The translations under genes were made by a program, and so were the position numbers. Below, piece by piece: positions 54,550 to 64,000 of a stretch of DNA of 64,000 nt. Source of the stretch: Brasenia schreberi (Eukaryota; Streptophyta; Magnoliopsida; Nymphaeales; Cabombaceae); the NCBI GenBank assembly GCA_036023115.1, contig JAYKKT010000064.1, positions 8,564,501 to 8,628,500 of the forward strand. The letters are read 5' to 3'. Below the pieces are notes generated by a model, which made no database searches, was not told the DNA's origin, and saw only the letters and a program-made list of their open reading frames with translations. How positions within the stretch are numbered: the first letter of the stretch is position 1; every line of letters begins with the position of its first letter.

Positions 54550-55508
54550 CCGCTACATTGCTGCCCGAATATAGTGAAAAATTTTCAGAGAGGGTCTTCG
54601 CATTTTGATTATGGACGGATGCGGGGGGTAAGGAAGCTAGTCCTAGATAATAAGATTCGTATTGGTTCTTGGAATATCGAAACATTATCGGGTAAGCTAA
54701 TAGAGGTGGTAGATACTATGATTCGGAGAAAGATTCATATTCTATGTTTACAAGAGACAAAATGGGTTGGAGAAAAAGCAAAGGAGATAGAGGATACAAG
54801 TTTTAAATTATGGTACTCAGGTAAAGAAAAGGCCCGAAACGGAGTTGGTATTATCATAAATAAAGATTTAAAGGAGAGTGTAGTAGACATACAACGATAT
54901 GGTGACCGAATCATGACATTGAAATTAGTGTTAGGAGCATAGGTTTTGAATATAGTTTGTGCTTACGCACCCCAAGTAGGACTAGAAGATAGTATAAAGA
55001 CAGTTTTTTGGGAAGAGTTAGATAAGGTGTTTCAAAAGATTCCACAAAGGGAGATGATTTGTTTAGGAGGAGATTTAAATGGACATGTCGGTAAAGAGGC
55101 ATTAGGATATCAAGGGATTTATGGAAACTTTGGTTATGGGGATATAAACGAGAAAGGTAAGGAGATTTTAAATTTTGCTGTCATTTGATCTCTTTATAGT
55201 CAATACAATCTTCAAAAAACGAGATGAATATTTAATTACTTATAAGAGTGGCTTATCACAAACACAAATTGATTACTTTATTTGTAGAAAAAAAGATAGA
55301 GCGTGTTGTAAAGATTGTAAGGTAATTCCAGGAGAAAGCTTAACCACCCAACATCGACTTTTAGTTATGGATTTACAAATAAAAAAATGGACAAAGAAGA
55401 AAAGAGTGCATCGAGCTATTCTGACTAAATGGTGGAACCTCAAAAGCGAGAAAGAAGATATATTTAAACAGAAAGTCCTTCAAGGAGATGTTTGGAATTA
55501 TGTTGGCA
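54550..55508 (+). mobile_element. RTE LINE endonuclease fragment
   Basis: Plus-strand 5' part of the LINE, from CGCTACATTGCTGCCCG (leader) through the endonuclease: [42 protein letters not shown], a stop at 54942, then [29 protein letters not shown], a frameshift near 55185, [10 protein letters not shown] and QHRLLVMD. It stops at GTTGGCAC, where the LTR of copia element 3 begins. The RT half is absent. Apart from these two lesions it is well preserved. Confidence 0.9.
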
Positions 55509-55509
55509 C

Positions 55510-55948
55510 TATTAGGAAAAATGGGTTTGGGCCCCTCTGGCCCGGGCCGGACAGGCCCTGGCCCACTGGGCCATCCGGGCCAGGGCCAGGGGGGCCACTA
55601 GCCGTTGGGGGCCCTGGTCCCCAACGGCTAGTTTTGTAACCGTTGGGGGCTGGCTGCAGCCAACCCCCCTCTCTTCCCTCTTTCTTCTCCCTTTACTCCC
55701 TCACTCTCTCTCACTCTCTTTCATTCATTTTTCTTCTATAAATACGCTTGTAATCTCTTGTAAATTCAAGCCTTTGATGGCTAATGAATAACGATTATTT
55801 ATTCAAGCTCGTGCTTTGTTTATTCTCCTTTTCACATACACTTGTTGCTCTCGGCTATTCCCTTTTCTAAGGGCTTGTGATTGCTACTTTGTGGTATTGT
55901 CCACTCGTTGATCTTCCGCAACTATATTGAAGCATAGACTTCATTACA
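55510..55948 (+). repeat. 5' LTR of copia element 3
   Basis: From TATTAGGAAAAATGGG (a TGTTAGG-like start with one change) to TTCATTACA, directly before the primer site. It has a very GC-rich left third with GGGCC repeats, a TATA box TATAAATA at 55737-55744 and a CTCACTCTCTC tract. No 3' partner was found. Confidence 0.65.
55597..55632. repeat. Perfect 14-bp hairpin in the copia 3 LTR
   Basis: ACTAGCCGTTGGGG (55597-55610) and its exact reverse complement (55619-55632) around an 8-base loop GCCCTGGT. It lies about 105 bases upstream of the TATA box. A second, weaker pair (CCGTTGGGGG / CCAACCCCCC) follows within 40 bases. Confidence 0.9.
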
Positions 55949-55960
55949 TGGTATCAAAGC
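55949..55960 (+). promoter_or_regulatory. Primer binding site of copia element 3 (variant)
   Basis: TGGTATCAAAGC differs from the usual tRNA-iMet site TGGTATCAGAGC by one base. It lies directly after the LTR. Confidence 0.75.
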
Positions 55961-56094
55961 CATTTTTCGATCGTGGGAGTATTGCTCGTTGCCTCAGGAA
56001 GCGTGCCAATCGTATTTTGTATTGTTCATTGTCTCAGAAAGCGTGTCGATCATATTTTGTAAGTTTACCTCTTTAGTTTCTTTCTCCTTGAACT

Positions 56095-57119
56095 ATGGAT
56101 GATAAAGGGGGTTTCAATTTTCGTCGAACACCTTCGAACTATAAAACATGGGCCCAATCTATGGAAAACTATTTGTATTTCAAAAAATTATGGGGCTATG
56201 TAAGTGGTTCAAAGGTAGAACTCTCTATTAATGCCACACTCGAACAAAAAGAAGAATATGAAGGAGGCCATAGAACAATCCTATGGGTGCTCATGAATAA
56301 TATAAACGAGCACACTAGGGACACTTTGACCGATTTCACTAATGCTAAAAAAGCATGAGAATATTTAAAAAAATCCCATGTTCAAAGCGATGTGGCTCAT
56401 AGGATGGCATTAAGAGACAAATTGGTCTCACTTAAACAAGGAGATAAAGGGGTAAACGATTTTTTTGGGGAATTTTCCAATGTTTGGAATCAATTGTATG
56501 GTTACAAAAAGAAATGTACACAATGTCTTAGTGAGAGACAATGTGAAGACAATGAGGACTTTGTATATCAATTTCTAAGAAGTCTCCGGGAAGAATTTGA
56601 AGGGGTAAGATCATCACTCATTCATAGAAAACCTTTTCCTCAAAAGAAGAGATTCTTACCGATCTTCAAATGGCGGAAACAAGAATGAATGAAGCAAGAC
56701 TTCAAAAAGACACCGCCTTGGCTGCATCAAAACCCGGAGCAAATATGAAGGCTTACCGACCTCCTCATTTCAAAAGTGAAGAAGGAAGAAAAGACATCAT
56801 TTGCCATCATTGTAGAGAAGCCAGACATATAAGGCCAAATTGCCCAAAATTGAAAAAGAAGGTGGCCGTAGTAGAAGAACATGCTTCGTCTTCTTCCCTT
56901 CTTGCACTTGAACAAAAATTAAAGCAACTTGAAACCCAAATGAAGGAAAAAGCAACGGTTGGTGTGGCTTGCTCATCTTCAACAAAAGAAACTCAAGGTA
57001 CGATCTCTTGGATTCTTGATTCGGGTGCTTCATTTCATATGACTTGTAATGAACATATCTTAAAATCATGTGTTCAAAACCCTTATCATGTGTTTATACG
57101 GCGGATGGTACACAATTAA
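56095..57119 (+). pseudogene. Copia element 3 gag and protease (lightly broken)
   Basis: Starts MDDKGGFNFRRTPSNYKTWA at 56095, a UBN2-type copia gag. A stop after TNAKKA (56356-56358) and a frame change near 56660 interrupt it. The nucleocapsid has one CCHC knuckle: CHHCREARHIRPNC (about 56800-56845). The protease active site WILDSGASFHMT is at about 57010-57045, after which the frame shifts near 57090. Damage is modest compared with the other copia elements in the window. Confidence 0.85.
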
Positions 57120-58307
57120 ACGTTGATAAAATTGATGACTTACAAAACAAGAATTTTGAAGTTTCCAAAATTAGTGTTGTTCCAAAATTAAATTTAAACT
57201 TACTTTCCGTATCCCAAATTTCAGATCAAAATTGTGTTATAACCTTTTCATCTACCGGATGTATTGTACAGGACCTTCTCTTGAAGAAGGTGATTGGGCA
57301 TGGCGATAGAGAGGGCGGACTTTACATTATGGATTATTTGCATAGTATAGGATATGTTAATGTTTTGACAAATGATGCTCTTTTATGGCATAAGAGACTT
57401 GGACATCTTAATGCTCAAAAATTGTATCAATGTCCTCTTGAAATGAAATTTAAGGAATCTTTTTCTTGCAAAGATTGTGTTCTTGGTAAAATGCAATATC
57501 TCCCATTTCCAAACAAAACACATGTTACAACAAGACCCTTTGAAATAATTCATTCGGATGTATGGGGTCCGGCACCTGTTTTGTCTAAAGGAGGCATTTC
57601 CTATTATGTTATTTTTGTAGATGACTTTACTAGGTATACATGGGTATATCTTTTAAAAGCAAAATCCGATGTCTTTCAAAATTTTGTTATTTTTCATAAT
57701 CTTGTAAAGAATCAATTTGATTCAGAAATCAAAATTTTTAGATCGGATTCAGGAGGAGAGTTTATGTCTAAAGGATTTTGAAAATCATCTCAATAAGTTT
57801 GGGATTATACATCAAACTTCTTGTTCTAAGACTCCTCAACAAAATGGTGTTTCCGAACGAAAGCATAGACATATCTTGGAAACCACAAGAACTTTGCTTT
57901 TGTCAAGTGGTGTTCCCAAAATTTTTTGGGCAGAAGCTATTATGACTGCAGTCTATTTAATTAATCGGATGCCCTCTTCGGTTTTACAAAATATGTCTCC
58001 TATAGAAAAACTTTTTAAAGTTTCTCCTAACTATTCAAGATTGCGTGTTTTTGGATGTAAATGCTTTGTTTATACTGACAAAGATGATAAATTATCATCT
58101 CGGGCCATCGAATGTGTTTTTCTAGGATATGGAATAACCAAAAAGGGATATAGGTGTTATGATTGTAAAAATGATAAGCTTTATGTATCTCGAGATGTTA
58201 GATTTTTTGAAAATAAATATGTTTTTAAAAGCATGGATGATGATAGCTCTATTAATGACTCCTCATACTCCTTCTTGAATGATATTTTAGGTGGAGGTAA
58301 TTCATGA
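57068..58307 (+). pseudogene. Copia element 3 integrase
   Basis: The frame 57068-57781 covers the end of the protease, LLWHKRLGHLNAQKL with CKDCVLGK (zinc region), and the core start FEIIHSDVWGP, FVDDFTRYTWVYLL and RSDSGGEF. After a one-frame shift near 57775, 57717-58307 continues TPQQNGVSERKHRHILE, INRMPSSVL, FGCKCFVY and GYGITKKGYRCYD to a stop. The D, D and E catalytic residues are present on either side of the frameshift. The usual variable region between integrase and RT is shortened or deleted. Confidence 0.88.
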
Positions 58308-59700
58308 AGAAAAGTGGGTTTATAAAATCAAGACTCTTTCGATGGTTCTATTGAGCGGTACAAAGCTTGTTTCGTGGCAAAAAGGATTATTCTCGGGAGT
58401 ATGGTATTGATTATGAAGAAACTTTCGCCCTTTATTACACGCATCACCTCTGTTCAGTACTCTTCTTGCTATTGCAACCACTCAACAATGGCCACTACAC
58501 AAATGGATGTTAAAAATGTTTTCCTTAATAGTGAGTTAGAAGAAGAAGTTTATATGCCATCCTCCTCCAGAGATACCACTTGTCCAGGCAACGGCAGGTT
58601 TGTCGTGCTCGAGAAAGGCTTCTTTATGGTCTCAAACAAGCACCTCGTGCTTGGTTTTCAATTTCATAACACTATCGGACCTTGGGGTTCTCTTCCAGTA
58701 CTCATGATTCTACGCTTTCTTTTTTACTCAAGAAAATACATTGAGGAAAATAAGACTTGTTATCATTCTTGCTTTATATGTCGATGATATGATTATTACT
58801 TGGTATGATTTCATGGTATTCGAGCTCAAAACAGTATTCTTATGTCAGACAGTTTGAGATGAAAGATCTTGGACCTTTAAGTTACTATTTCGGGGCTGTC
58901 AAGTTCTATCTTCAGCCGATGGCTTATATCTCTCAAACAAATAAGTATGCTTCGATCTTGTCTCTCGAGCTTGCAGACTTACTTGATTATAAACTGTGGA
59001 CACACTCCTTTGAACTTAACAAGTTCGAGCGTTACTTTTACTCCTCGGGGATGGTATTTCCCTTGGATGATGCCACTTCTATCGTCAACTAGTATCAAAT
59101 GACTTTGATCTATCTTGGTGCGATATCTTGTTATATCTCCTATATTGTTCATGTTGTTCATGTTGTTAGCCATGGTTGCCCTTGTACCACCCATTATCTT
59201 GCTCTATCCTCCAGCGTTGTTCGGTATATCGAGGGTACCTTGTTTTATGCTAGTCTTCATTATTCCGTTGCATCCTCTTTGACTCTTGAGCCTACTACTA
59301 ATCTTTGATTGGGCAGGTGATCGGTGGTCGACCGTCCTTCCACCATTGGCTTTTGCATTTTTCTTGGTGATTCTCTTATTTCTTGGTAGAGTAAGGAAAC
59401 AAACTCACGACTGCCCGCTCAAGACTTGTGAAGCCAGAATATCGTGCTATCGCTATTTGATACTATTTCTAAAATATTATGGCTTTTGTCATATTACTTG
59501 CAACTGATTTAAAGATACCTCCGCCTTTCTCCATCCTGATCCTCATTGTAATAACCGTAGTGCCATTCAAATTGCTACACAATGATGTTTTTCATGAGCG
59601 CACTCAAACATATTGAGGATTGATTGTCACTTCATTCGTCAACATCTTCTACGTGATGATCATTCATCATTTGTCTCGATTGGCTACTCTTGATCGCCCA
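58308..59700 (+). pseudogene. Copia element 3 reverse transcriptase and RNase H (broken)
   Basis: Starts EEKWVYKIKTLS, then YSREYGIDYEETFA, LLYGLKQAPRAWFS, a YVDD-type box degraded near 58780 (LYVDDMIIT with frameshifts), FEMKDLGPLSYYFG, and an RNase H stretch with DWAGD and LGxSLIS...KKQT-like pieces (59300-59420). The last readable parts (HRNPHCDNRSAIQI-like, HIE) end near 59690. Frames change many times. No polypurine tract or 3' LTR is recognisable after it. Confidence 0.75.
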
Positions 59701-59892
59701 ATGGTGATTTGATTTCACCAAACGCTTATTCTCTCGCTTTCTACGACTTTACTGCCTAAACTCAAGTTGGTTACTATGCGTATTAAAAGTTGTAAAACCC
59801 AAGTGCAAGTTATTTCAATATAATAAATTCTCAAAGTCCGAGGCCGATCACTGCAGGTGTTGAAGAAAGAAAAATTTTTCATGTAAAGTAAA

Positions 59893-61538
59893 TATTTTGT
59901 CACAACAATAAACCCGATTAAACTTGGTCATGAAGTAAATAAAAAAGACTTACTATAAGTTAGGAAATCCACTCTTGGTAAATAAAATAAGGACGAAGAT
60001 TAAGTGCATTTTTTATAACTCAGATTAGAATCCACATTACAATTGGAGATTCAATCGAAAAATATAACGTTCCAAAGTTCATTAAAAATTATATACGTAA
60101 TTATATTAATTCATATATTATGATGTCATTTAATCATCAATATAATACCACCACTATAAGTAGGATCAATCAATTCATTATGCCAAAATCTTTGTCTACA
60201 ACAAATCAGATCTCCACTTTATAAGGAGGATTTCTAAATTGATTGAAAACAAAATACAATAAGTATGTAATAATCCACTAATATACTACGTTTAATAAGA
60301 AAGAAATGAATATAACCTTACTTCATTGCCAACCCTATATCACCCCTTCACCCAGTGTAAGTAAAATGAAACTTAGTTACTCATAGATAAGAATGAAAGA
60401 AAGAGAGAAGAAGAAGAAGAACTTAAGAAGAAGGAACAAGAAGAACAAGAACAAGAAGAACAAGACTTCAATTCTAGTAAAGTGAAAACTACTACAAGAA
60501 AACCTAGTAACAAACTAGCATCATTTTGCTACCTAACACCTAACACCTTCAATGATCCCTAGGCTCAACATAATGCAGAGAGAGTATTAATGGAATGATA
60601 ATATTTAGGATTTGAGTCATTAGAGAGTAGATTAATGAAATTTAGATGTCATAAACAAAAATTACACCAGGTAATGAGCTGGAGTCATTAGTGAATGAGT
60701 GAAAAATGATGAAAAATGCCAAATGATTAATGTGAATGAAAATTATGGAATCTTTGTTGAACCGAATATCATTCACCAGTCATTGCATCTAGCTCATTTT
60801 TGAACCAAGTGGTCCTTCATGAAAGTTGTAGGCCTGAATTTTCTATTAGCTTTCAAATGCCACCAGAATCACCTCATTTGTGCCACCTATAGCCCGAGAT
60901 ATATCCCACTCATCGTAGAGTATTCGGTGCTCATAGTTCCAGCCTCCTCCTCGATCCGACTCGCAAGCTCTGAAAATATGACCTCCAAGGTCACATTGAT
61001 CACTGAGTTTTGTGTTCTTCATAAAATCCAATAATACGGGTCTCAACTTATTTTACATAAATGTAAATTTTAGCCAAATACAGATCTTTCAAATGATAAC
61101 TCTAATTTATGTACATTATTCAAGTTTTAAGTCACACAAAGTCGGATCACCGACTTCCAATCTCAATTAGTTCCACTAGATGTCCACGACTTTGATCTAG
61201 ATTTTCATGAAAGTTGTAGAGAGAACTCTAAAATCCTTCTAATAAGGTAAAAGTGACGATACCTAGTATTGACATTCCAACAAGGTAAAAATACATAATT
61301 AGTAGACATGTAAACCCAAGATACGGCCAAAATATAGAAATAGTTTAAGGACGTAAATATACTTGAAAAAATCAATTAAGTCCAAATTGAAGTTCAAACT
61401 TACAAAATATAACCAAACTCAATCAATTACGTACATAGGAGAGTGTAAATGAATAAATTGAAGGGTTTATTCAATGTATTAAATATGTGATTATTGAGTT
61501 ACTATATTAATTTACTTAATTTAAAACGAGGATGTTAC
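59893..61538 (-). repeat. Possible solo gypsy LTR, minus strand
   Basis: On the minus strand the right end reads GTAACATCCTCGTTTTAAAT, close to the TGTAACATCC start of many plant gypsy LTRs. The left end TGTCACAACAA would be its TG...CA end. The phrase CATGAAAGTTGTAG occurs twice (about 60820 and 61208), typical of such LTRs. There is no coding and no clear TSD, so the call is tentative. It includes an AAGAAGAACAAG-rich tract at 60395-60470. Confidence 0.35.
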
Positions 61539-61930
61539 GATAATGGATTTGATTTGTGCTCGATTGTAAATGATTTCATATTGATTTGTTACGATTATAA
61601 ATAATTATTTATTTATTTATTATTATCATGTAATCACATTAGAATTAATTAAACTGTATAAGATTGATTTTAATTTTATTTTTATTCTCTCTTATTTATA
61701 GATAAGAAACATTTTATTATATATTAATACTCAAAAAATATACAAAATATTTTCATTGATCTTCATGTCATTACTTTTATCTTGTATAGGTCAACTATGG
61801 GGATACATTACTATGTCCATGTAATTATGCATGAGGTTAATTAAGAATTGAATTATATAGTAAATATACGGGGGATACCGAACTTGTCACTTGGTGAGGT
61901 GTCAACATATGTCAAAAAAAAATCACAGTA
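61539..61930. other. AT-rich sequence without recognisable features
   Basis: No coding, repeat or transposon signal seen. Confidence 0.5.
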
Positions 61931-61934
61931 ACAT

Positions 61935-62019
61935 GCGACGTGGATTCATCTAACCCAGACCCAAGACCTTTCACACCGAGATTTGAATCATCAAATGCTT
62001 TAACTTCATATCCTGTCAT
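61935..62019 (-). pseudogene. Fragment of a 2-oxoglutarate dioxygenase (ACC oxidase homologue) N-terminus
   Basis: The minus strand reads MTGYEVKAFDDSNLGVKGL from an ATG at 62017-62019. The pattern (E-V/L-KAFD-(D/E)-(S/T)-xxGVKGLVD-G) is typical of the first residues of plant 1-aminocyclopropane-1-carboxylate oxidase homologues in the DOXC group. After GVKGL the match fades (GSGLDESTSH). Fewer than 30 residues match, and no catalytic HxD...H region follows on the minus strand, so this is only a fragment. Confidence 0.45.
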
Positions 62020-62035
62020 TGCTGGTGCCTCTAAC

Positions 62036-63500
62036 TCATATTTGTGCTTGTGACCACCATAACTTTGGGAAACCTTGCGTAAAATGGACTCTAAATTTGT
62101 TCGTACCAAATCTAAAATCACTTGATGATAATACTCCCTCGAAAAGATAAGCAAAAGTTGTAATCTGGATCGGGAGAACACGATTAGAAGGTAAATGTTT
62201 CTTTATCCTACCGTAGGTCCTATAGATTGTATTTATTAATGATGAATTAATTTTGTTTAGTTTTTTTAATTTTGGAGATGAATGATGTGCATTATTTAGT
62301 TGACGAATGACGGGCTAATAACAAGTATTTCTCGCTTTAAAATGTTGTTACTCTGATAAACTTTGTTAGAAACATTGTTAACCTATAATTAAATCAAGGC
62401 TGGTTCATACCGGATCAAGAATTTGTTAACACTATGTGATTAAATAGCCGCCATTGGCATGTAGAAAATGGCACATTTTTATATTGCTCCTGTAAAAATA
62501 ACACAATTGACAAAGGAATTACTGCCCATGTTGGCATGTAGAAAAATTTGACAACACCTTTTTATGCAAATACTTCCTTGTGGGCTAGCCGAAAGTTTGA
62601 TTGACTTAAATCTATTTATTAGTCTATATCGAAAATTTATCTTTACTTGTATTTAGTGTCATATCAAAATTACAATAATACAAGCTAAAGATTTTCTATT
62701 TTTAATAGTTATCTATATTCTCCCACAAGATCAATATAATGAACTTTGTAAATTTATGCATATTAAAATATTTTTAAGTTAAATTAAAAGAAAATATTTA
62801 GTCTATATAATTTTTTTCTTATTATAAAATGCGGCCAAACAAGCCTTAATCTATATAATTTTACTCATTTTTAATTTAATTGTTATGTTTTTATTAATAA
62901 GTCATCATATTTATAATTTTTTTAAAATGACTCCAATTGTTAATTTTTATTATAGCATTAATCAATTTAATTTCTATTAAACATTTTACAAAAAAAATTA
63001 AAAAGAATACATATTTAGAATAAATGAATACTTACTAAAATGAAAGAATACTTACTAAATGTTATACAAGAAAAAAAAAAAAGAAAAGAGCATATAAAGA
63101 ACCTCATATTAGATAAAGAAACAAGTATTATGTTATTCTACTTACGACGAAAAGATATAATGGTATTATAATAAAATTAATGACAAAAACTATTTTTAAA
63201 AATTTTTAAGTGTGAAGATGAATTTAAAAAAATTATAAAGACTAAATTGAAAAATAACATATAAAGTATAAAAACCCAAAATTTTAATTTAACCTAACAT
63301 TTATTTACGTTATTTCTCTTCCCACCAATATTCTTGCCTTATTTATTATAATATCATTTATTATAATATTTTTTCCTTGTAATAATCATTAGGGTGAGTA
63401 TATCCCACTTCTCCATTGAAAAATGACATATCCAATGTATTAATCTTTAAGACTAATTCCTCCTACTAACTTGTTCTCCCGAAGTTAGTTAGAATAAATT
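62036..63500. other. AT-rich sequence without recognisable features
   Basis: Very AT-rich (62600-63400 especially), with poly-A and poly-T runs. No gene, repeat family or element ends identified. Confidence 0.5.
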
Positions 63501-63519
63501 TGAGTTTTAAAAATTAAAC

Positions 63520-64000
63520 TTAATATATTTTTAAATTTAGTTTAGGTATAAAACTTACATTTTGAATTTTGAAATCACCTTTTTCAAAATTTTCAATTTT
63601 TTCAATTTGAAGTTTTGTATCATCGGCAGTAAAAACATGTTTTTCAAAGATATCCTGAGAATTTTTCAAAGATTTTTTGTTATTGGTCATATAAAAAGAA
63701 ACACCCGAGTCTAAGAACCATGACATACCTTGAGAAGTGGAGAGAGTATTTTCGAAAATGCTTGCCTTCTCTTTAAACATTTCTTCTATATAAGCTTTGA
63801 TGTTGAAAGGCAAGACTCCTCCATCCTTGTCTTTCACAGCTCTAACGTTTTCATATTTCTTTCGAAGATGACATGTGGTCTTAATGTGATAATTTTCCTT
63901 ACAATAGTGGCATACCGTGTCCTTATTTGGTCATGGTACCGAGGGCTTTTTGTTTGATTCGTTACTTTTTTGTCTTTCAAAGTTTTTAATGTGAGAGCCT
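63520..64000 (-). pseudogene. Copia gag-protease fragment at the window edge
   Basis: The minus strand encodes a CCHC knuckle CHYCKENYHIKTTC (about 63873-63914), then an open frame 63837-63520 with WFLDSGVSFYMT, the copia protease active site (usual DSGAS read as DSGVS), and FIPKLNLKIY at the end. Sequence right of 63915 continues gag and runs off the window. The order and orientation show a minus-strand copia element lying mostly beyond 64000. It resembles copia element 3 in layout. Confidence 0.75.

Noticed and set aside
60395..60470. Lys/Glu-coding AAGAAGAAC repeats as an exon
   Set aside because: Simple-sequence tract with no open frame of useful length.

Overview
This window is nuclear DNA of a flowering plant. 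The evidence is a spliced plant host gene with GT-AG introns, fragments of several angiosperm housekeeping genes, and very dense plant-type transposons: Ty1/copia and Ty3/gypsy chromovirus LTR elements, an RTE-clade LINE family ending in (TTG)n, and a hAT DNA transposon. I cannot name the species. There is no prokaryotic content, CRISPR array or rRNA.

Layout. 1-5.9 kb: an RTE LINE piece, a decayed copia element (LTR, tRNA-iMet primer site, gag, protease, integrase) and LINE shards. 5.9-10.0 kb: a non-autonomous, minus-strand LTR element (element B) that carries a polyprenyl diphosphate synthase fragment and was later hit by a LINE. 10.5-13.7 kb: a near full-length RTE LINE with a target-site duplication (TSD). 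15.2-16.3 kb: the last two exons of a CNGC19/20-type ion channel, with a long inverted repeat in the intron between them. 18.7-22.1 kb: a mosaic LINE. 22.1-29.0 kb: a copia element split by a second minus-strand LTR element (element A, 22777-26905), which carries exon pieces of at least five unrelated host genes. 29.9-37.0 kb: a decayed chromovirus with a foreign LTR inside its reverse transcriptase. 37.4-51.6 kb: five in-frame exons of a RING-variant (RINGv) membrane E3 ligase gene, whose introns hold a hAT transposon and several LINEs, two of them with perfect TSDs. 52.8-59.7 kb: a putative DNA element, a LINE endonuclease piece and a third copia element. 59.9-64 kb: AT-rich DNA with a possible solo LTR, a dioxygenase fragment and, at the right edge, a minus-strand copia fragment.

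How it fits together. The RINGv gene is the only locus that looks intact and expressed, but its last exons (about the C-terminal third) are not visible. The most novel feature is the pair of related elements A and B. Both lack recognisable gag and pol, have a tRNA-iMet primer site, share similar LTRs and polypurine tract, and carry a tandem-repeat block next to that tract. Both hold sense-oriented host gene fragments. In A at least two joins fall where the two parent proteins share residues, which suggests template switching during reverse transcription. I read them as one family of gene-capturing LTR retrotransposons mobilised by an autonomous copia element.

All family calls come from reading translated sequence and comparing it with remembered family features. 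No database search was run. Boundaries marked as approximate are by eye.
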